Source of the DNA: Mycolicibacterium sp. 018/SC-01/001
GTDB lineage: Bacteria; Actinomycetota; Actinomycetes; Mycobacteriales; Mycobacteriaceae
Direction of reading: 5' to 3'
NCBI RefSeq assembly: GCF_007096635.1
Contig: NZ_VKAA01000017.1
Coordinates: forward strand, 1-64,000
DNA length: 64,000 nt
Shown here: positions 61,579 through 64,000 of the stretch, piece after piece
Layout: the number at the start of each line of letters is the position of its first letter
Numbering within the stretch: position 1 is the first letter of the stretch
Program-made: the position numbers and the translations under genes
Notes under the pieces: generated by a model
Database searches by the model: none
What the model was told of the DNA's origin: nothing
The model's input: the letters and a program-made list of their open reading frames with translations, nothing else

Positions 61579-62103
61579 ATGCCACTACCAGGAATGGTCG
61601 GCACCGACCACATCGGCTTCACCGTTCCCGACCTGGAACAGGCACACGATTTCTTCGTTCGAGTGCTCGGCTGTGCGCACGTGTACACGCTGGGTCCCTT
61701 CGCGCACGACGACAACTGGATGAAGGAGCATCTGAACGTCCACCCACGCACCGTCATGAAAGAACTGCGCTTCTATCGCTGCGGTTCCGGGGCCAATTTC
61801 GAGGTGTTCTTCTACGACCCCGCAGACGGTCAGACCGGGCAACCGCGCAACAGCGATATCGGTGGTCATCACCTCGCGTTCTACGTTCAGGACATGGATG
61901 AGGCCGTCGGGTACCTGCGCGCGGAAGGGATCGAGGTGCTGGGCGAGCCGACCGCGAGCCGAGGCGCCAGCGAGGGTCAGCGCTGGGTGTACTTCCTGAG
62001 CCCGTGGGGCATGCAGTTCGAACTGGTCAGCTTTCCCGACGGCAAGGCGTACGAGGCCGACGCCGAGGTGCTGCTGTGGAACCCGAACGATCCGGCGAAA
62101 TGA
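61579..62103 (+). CDS. VOC family protein (glyoxalase-like)
   Basis: 174 residues with VOC repeats: TDHIGFTVPDLEQAHDFFVR with His as first metal ligand candidate, ANFEVFFYDPADG with the Glu, GGHHLAFYVQDMDEAVGYLR with the second His, and GMQFELVSFPDGKAYE with the second Glu. All four ligands of a metal site appear present. It is likely a dioxygenase- or isomerase-type enzyme acting on a small acid or aromatic. AAGG upstream supports ATG 61579. Its neighbours suggest a catabolic role. Confidence 0.85.
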   Translation: MPLPGMVGTDHIGFTVPDLEQAHDFFVRVLGCAHVYTLGPFAHDDNWMKEHLNVHPRTVMKELRFYRCGSGANFEVFFYDPADGQTGQPRNSDIGGHHLAFYVQDMDEAVGYLRAEGIEVLGEPTASRGASEGQRWVYFLSPWGMQFELVSFPDGKAYEADAEVLLWNPNDPAK

Positions 62104-62115
62104 ATGCAGCCCGAA

Positions 62116-62553
62116 CTAGATCGTCGACGCGCTCATCTGATCGGCCGGGTGGCCTTGCAACGACACGAGGACGGTCTTCAACGCTGCGGGGATCTCCTGT
62201 GGAACGCCCTCGGCATCGACGGCGATCAGGACGACCGACCCCCGGCAGAACACGTCGCCGTCGAGACCGAGCACACGGAACTCCAGCACGTACGACGTGC
62301 GGCCGATCTTGGCACACCGGTGCTCGACGGCCACCGCTTCGTGACCCGCATGGATCGGCGCCAGGTACTCGATCGTCTGCTGCCGGATCACCTGACCCGG
62401 ACTCGCCGGCAGGCCCGCCCGGTTCCACAGCGCAATGCGCGCAGACTCCACGATCTGCAGCACCGACGAATTGTTGACGTGGCCCTGCCGATCGACGTCG
62501 CCATAACGGAGCGGGATGGTTGCTCGCAGAACCGTCGACTGCTCAGAGGTCAC
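62116..62553 (-). CDS. Acyl-CoA thioesterase, hotdog fold (YbgC/4HBT-like)
   Basis: 145 residues. The catalytic region is LRYGDVDRQGHVNNSSVLQI, with the Asp, Gly-His-Val-N-N pattern of the 4HBT/YbgC type, followed by R-I-A-L-W. QTIEYLAPIHAGHEAVAVEH and GRTSYVLEFRVLGLDGDVFC are the usual strands. It removes CoA from an acyl chain. The GTG start at 62553 overlaps the SDR stop by 11 bases. It is convergent with the VOC gene (12 bases apart). Confidence 0.85.
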   Translation of the reverse strand: MTSEQSTVLRATIPLRYGDVDRQGHVNNSSVLQIVESARIALWNRAGLPASPGQVIRQQTIEYLAPIHAGHEAVAVEHRCAKIGRTSYVLEFRVLGLDGDVFCRGSVVLIAVDAEGVPQEIPAALKTVLVSLQGHPADQMSASTI

Positions 62554-63373
62554 CGATGACCCCGAAACCGTCTGCGGTCCAACCACCGTCGCTCACGACG
62601 ACCTGCCCGGTGATGTTCCGAGACACATCCGATGCCAGGAACAAGGCGAGATTCGCAACGTCTTCCGCTGCGCCGAGACGTCCGATCGGGGTGCGACGGC
62701 GCACCGCCTCGATGTCGAGGCGGGACTGGGCGACCAGGGCCGCCACCAGTTCCGTGCCGATGTATCCGGGGCCGATCGCGTTCACTCGGACACCGCGGTC
62801 GGCCCACTCGACGGCGAGAACCTTGGTCAAAGCGACGACGCCGGCCTTGGTGGCGCAGTACGCGGCGCGATCGGCGGCGGCGGTCACACCGAACATGGAC
62901 GCGATGTTGACGATCGCGCCGCGTCGTTGCCGAGCCATCACCCGACCCGCAGCCTGCGCGCAGACGAACGTTCCCGTCAAGTTGACGTCCAGGGCACGCC
63001 GCCACTGCTCGACGCTCAGCTCGAGGCTGGACGCGTTGGCGGCGATGCCCGCGTTGTTGACCAGCACGTCGAGCGACCCCGTGGTCGAGACGAAGCGGCC
63101 GAACGCGTCCCTGACACCGTCGACATCGCTGACCGACACGCGCGCAACGTCCACCACCACGTCGGGACACCGGTCGGCGATCAGAGTCCTGGCCTCCAGC
63201 AACGCCGCATCGTCGACATCCAGCAGCTGCACGTGCATTCCGGATCGGGCCATCGCGAGCGCGATCGCCAGACCGATCCCACGTCCTGCACCGGTGACGG
63301 CCCCGCAGCGCCCACGAAGATCTGCGTAGACCGGCCGCGCAACGCCCTGCGTCTCTTGCACTGTCGAGGTCAT
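62543..63373 (-). CDS. SDR family oxidoreductase
   Basis: 276 residues. The cofactor motif is AVTGAGRGIGLAIALAMARS, then NNAG, catalytic Ser in IVNIASMFG and YCATK (Tyr-x-x-x-Lys), with PGYIGTE and SDGGWTADG near the end. It is a classical NAD(P)-dependent dehydrogenase acting on a hydroxy or keto substrate, unknown. It overlaps the downstream thioesterase and the upstream SDR by a few bases. Confidence 0.92.
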   Translation of the reverse strand: MTSTVQETQGVARPVYADLRGRCGAVTGAGRGIGLAIALAMARSGMHVQLLDVDDAALLEARTLIADRCPDVVVDVARVSVSDVDGVRDAFGRFVSTTGSLDVLVNNAGIAANASSLELSVEQWRRALDVNLTGTFVCAQAAGRVMARQRRGAIVNIASMFGVTAAADRAAYCATKAGVVALTKVLAVEWADRGVRVNAIGPGYIGTELVAALVAQSRLDIEAVRRRTPIGRLGAAEDVANLALFLASDVSRNITGQVVVSDGGWTADGFGVIGDL

Positions 63374-64000
63374 CGTGCGGTCAACCCACCGTCGACGACC
63401 AGAACGTGCCCCGTCACGTAGTCCGAGGCCCGCGATGCGAGGAACACCGCCGCGCCCGCGAACTCCTCCGGTTGTGCCCAGCGCCCCATCGGTACCTGCT
63501 TGCGAATGTAGTTCGCCGCATGGTCATTCGTCGTAAGGTCCGGCAGCATGGCGGTCTGGGCGAAGCCCGGCGCGATCGCGTTGACCTGAACACCGGAGCG
63601 CGCCCATTCCAGCGCGACCGCACGGGTGACTCCGATCAACCCGTGCTTGGCTGCCACGTAGGCACTGTCGTTGCGGATGCCGACCAGCCCGAGTATCGAG
63701 GCGATGTTGATCACCTTGCCGCCGCCGTCCCGCAGGTACGGTGACGCGGCGCGGGTCATCAACCAGCAGGAGCGAAGATTGAGATCGAGCACCCGGTCCC
63801 ACACCGCCGGATCGGTGTCCTCGATCGTCGACTCGTGATCGTCGGCGGCGTTGTTCACCAGGATGTCCACTCCGCCCAACGATTCCGCGGCCTGCGTCAC
63901 GCACGAGTCGATGCCCTCCGCCGAACGCAGATCGATCGACCCGAAGTGGAAAGACCCCGATGCTGCCGTCGCCAGCTCGGCTGTCTCCGCAAGACCCTGC
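63370..64000 (-). CDS. SDR family oxidoreductase (5' end outside window)
   Basis: About 210 codons of a classical SDR. The glycine-rich motif is beyond the window edge, but VDILVNNAADD, catalytic Ser in VINIASILGLV, YVAAK (Tyr-x-x-x-Lys), PGFAQTAML and VDGGLTAR are visible. It overlaps the next SDR as ATGA. It is part of a dehydrogenase-thioesterase group next to the E1-E2 genes. Confidence 0.9.
   Translation of the reverse strand, partial: QGLAETAELATAASGSFHFGSIDLRSAEGIDSCVTQAAESLGGVDILVNNAADDHESTIEDTDPAVWDRVLDLNLRSCWLMTRAASPYLRDGGGKVINIASILGLVGIRNDSAYVAAKHGLIGVTRAVALEWARSGVQVNAIAPGFAQTAMLPDLTTNDHAANYIRKQVPMGRWAQPEEFAGAAVFLASRASDYVTGHVLVVDGGLTAR

Overview
The window reads as chromosome of a fast-growing mycobacterium (Mycolicibacterium-like). 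It is GC-rich, many genes overlap by ATGA or GTGA, and it carries lineage markers: an mce/yrbE operon with Mce-associated proteins, an MmpS/MmpL pair, a wax ester synthase/DGAT and an F420-type luciferase-like oxidoreductase. No rRNA, tRNA or CRISPR array was seen.

Layout. 1-6.2 kb (minus): yrbEA-yrbEB-mceA-mceB-mceC-mceD, with mceD cut by the window edge. 6.4-12.7 kb (plus): a CaiB-type CoA-transferase, two Mce-associated membrane proteins, DoxX, WS/DGAT, an acetamidase/formamidase and a RidA protein. A small AraC-VOC pair faces them. 13.9-21.4 kb (plus): a complete Nit1C (MSMEG_0565-0572-type) cluster of Sll0783-type protein, nitrilase, MSMEG_0570 protein, flavoprotein, radical SAM, GNAT-AIRS fusion, a second nitrilase-fold protein that has lost its catalytic Glu and Cys, and a glycosyltransferase. 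The related cluster in Pseudomonas fluorescens is needed for growth on cyanide as nitrogen source. 22.2-28 kb: a GAF-ANTAR regulator (possibly frameshifted), then an MmpS-MmpL-membrane protein operon divergent from a MarR regulator.

28.3-35.3 kb is an eroded accessory zone. It holds a frameshifted copy of the C-terminal half of the Nit1C glycosyltransferase, an HTH/hydrolase/YqeY operon, a secreted CAP-like protein, a headless NmrA gene, a broken TniB-type transposition ATPase beside a direct-repeat array that may be a transposon end, and a methyltransferase. 35.3-41.3 kb is a very GC-rich block. A reverse transcriptase (YNDD active site) is translationally coupled to a 693-residue multi-pass membrane protein with a large C-terminal cytosolic domain, and both are divergent from an exported RNase T2; a ParB-like protein and a cation/proton antiporter follow. 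I know no described system with this composition, and it is the best candidate here for something new. 41.3-47.5 kb: VapBC, a headless SDR, an SnoaL/LLM oxidoreductase pair, AraC, an NQO-type quinone reductase, a DJ-1/PfpI protein and a cutinase relic.

47.5-55.4 kb (plus): a tight polyamine-type module of XRE-cupin regulator, amidohydrolase, PotA, PotD, PotB, PotC and an FAD amine oxidoreductase. The regulator is preceded by strong inverted repeats. 55.4-57.9 kb (minus): LysR and MmgE/PrpD. 58-64 kb: a 2-oxoacid dehydrogenase E1(alpha-beta fusion)-E2 pair, a VOC protein, a hotdog thioesterase and two SDRs (the last cut by the edge), which looks like a catabolic gene set.
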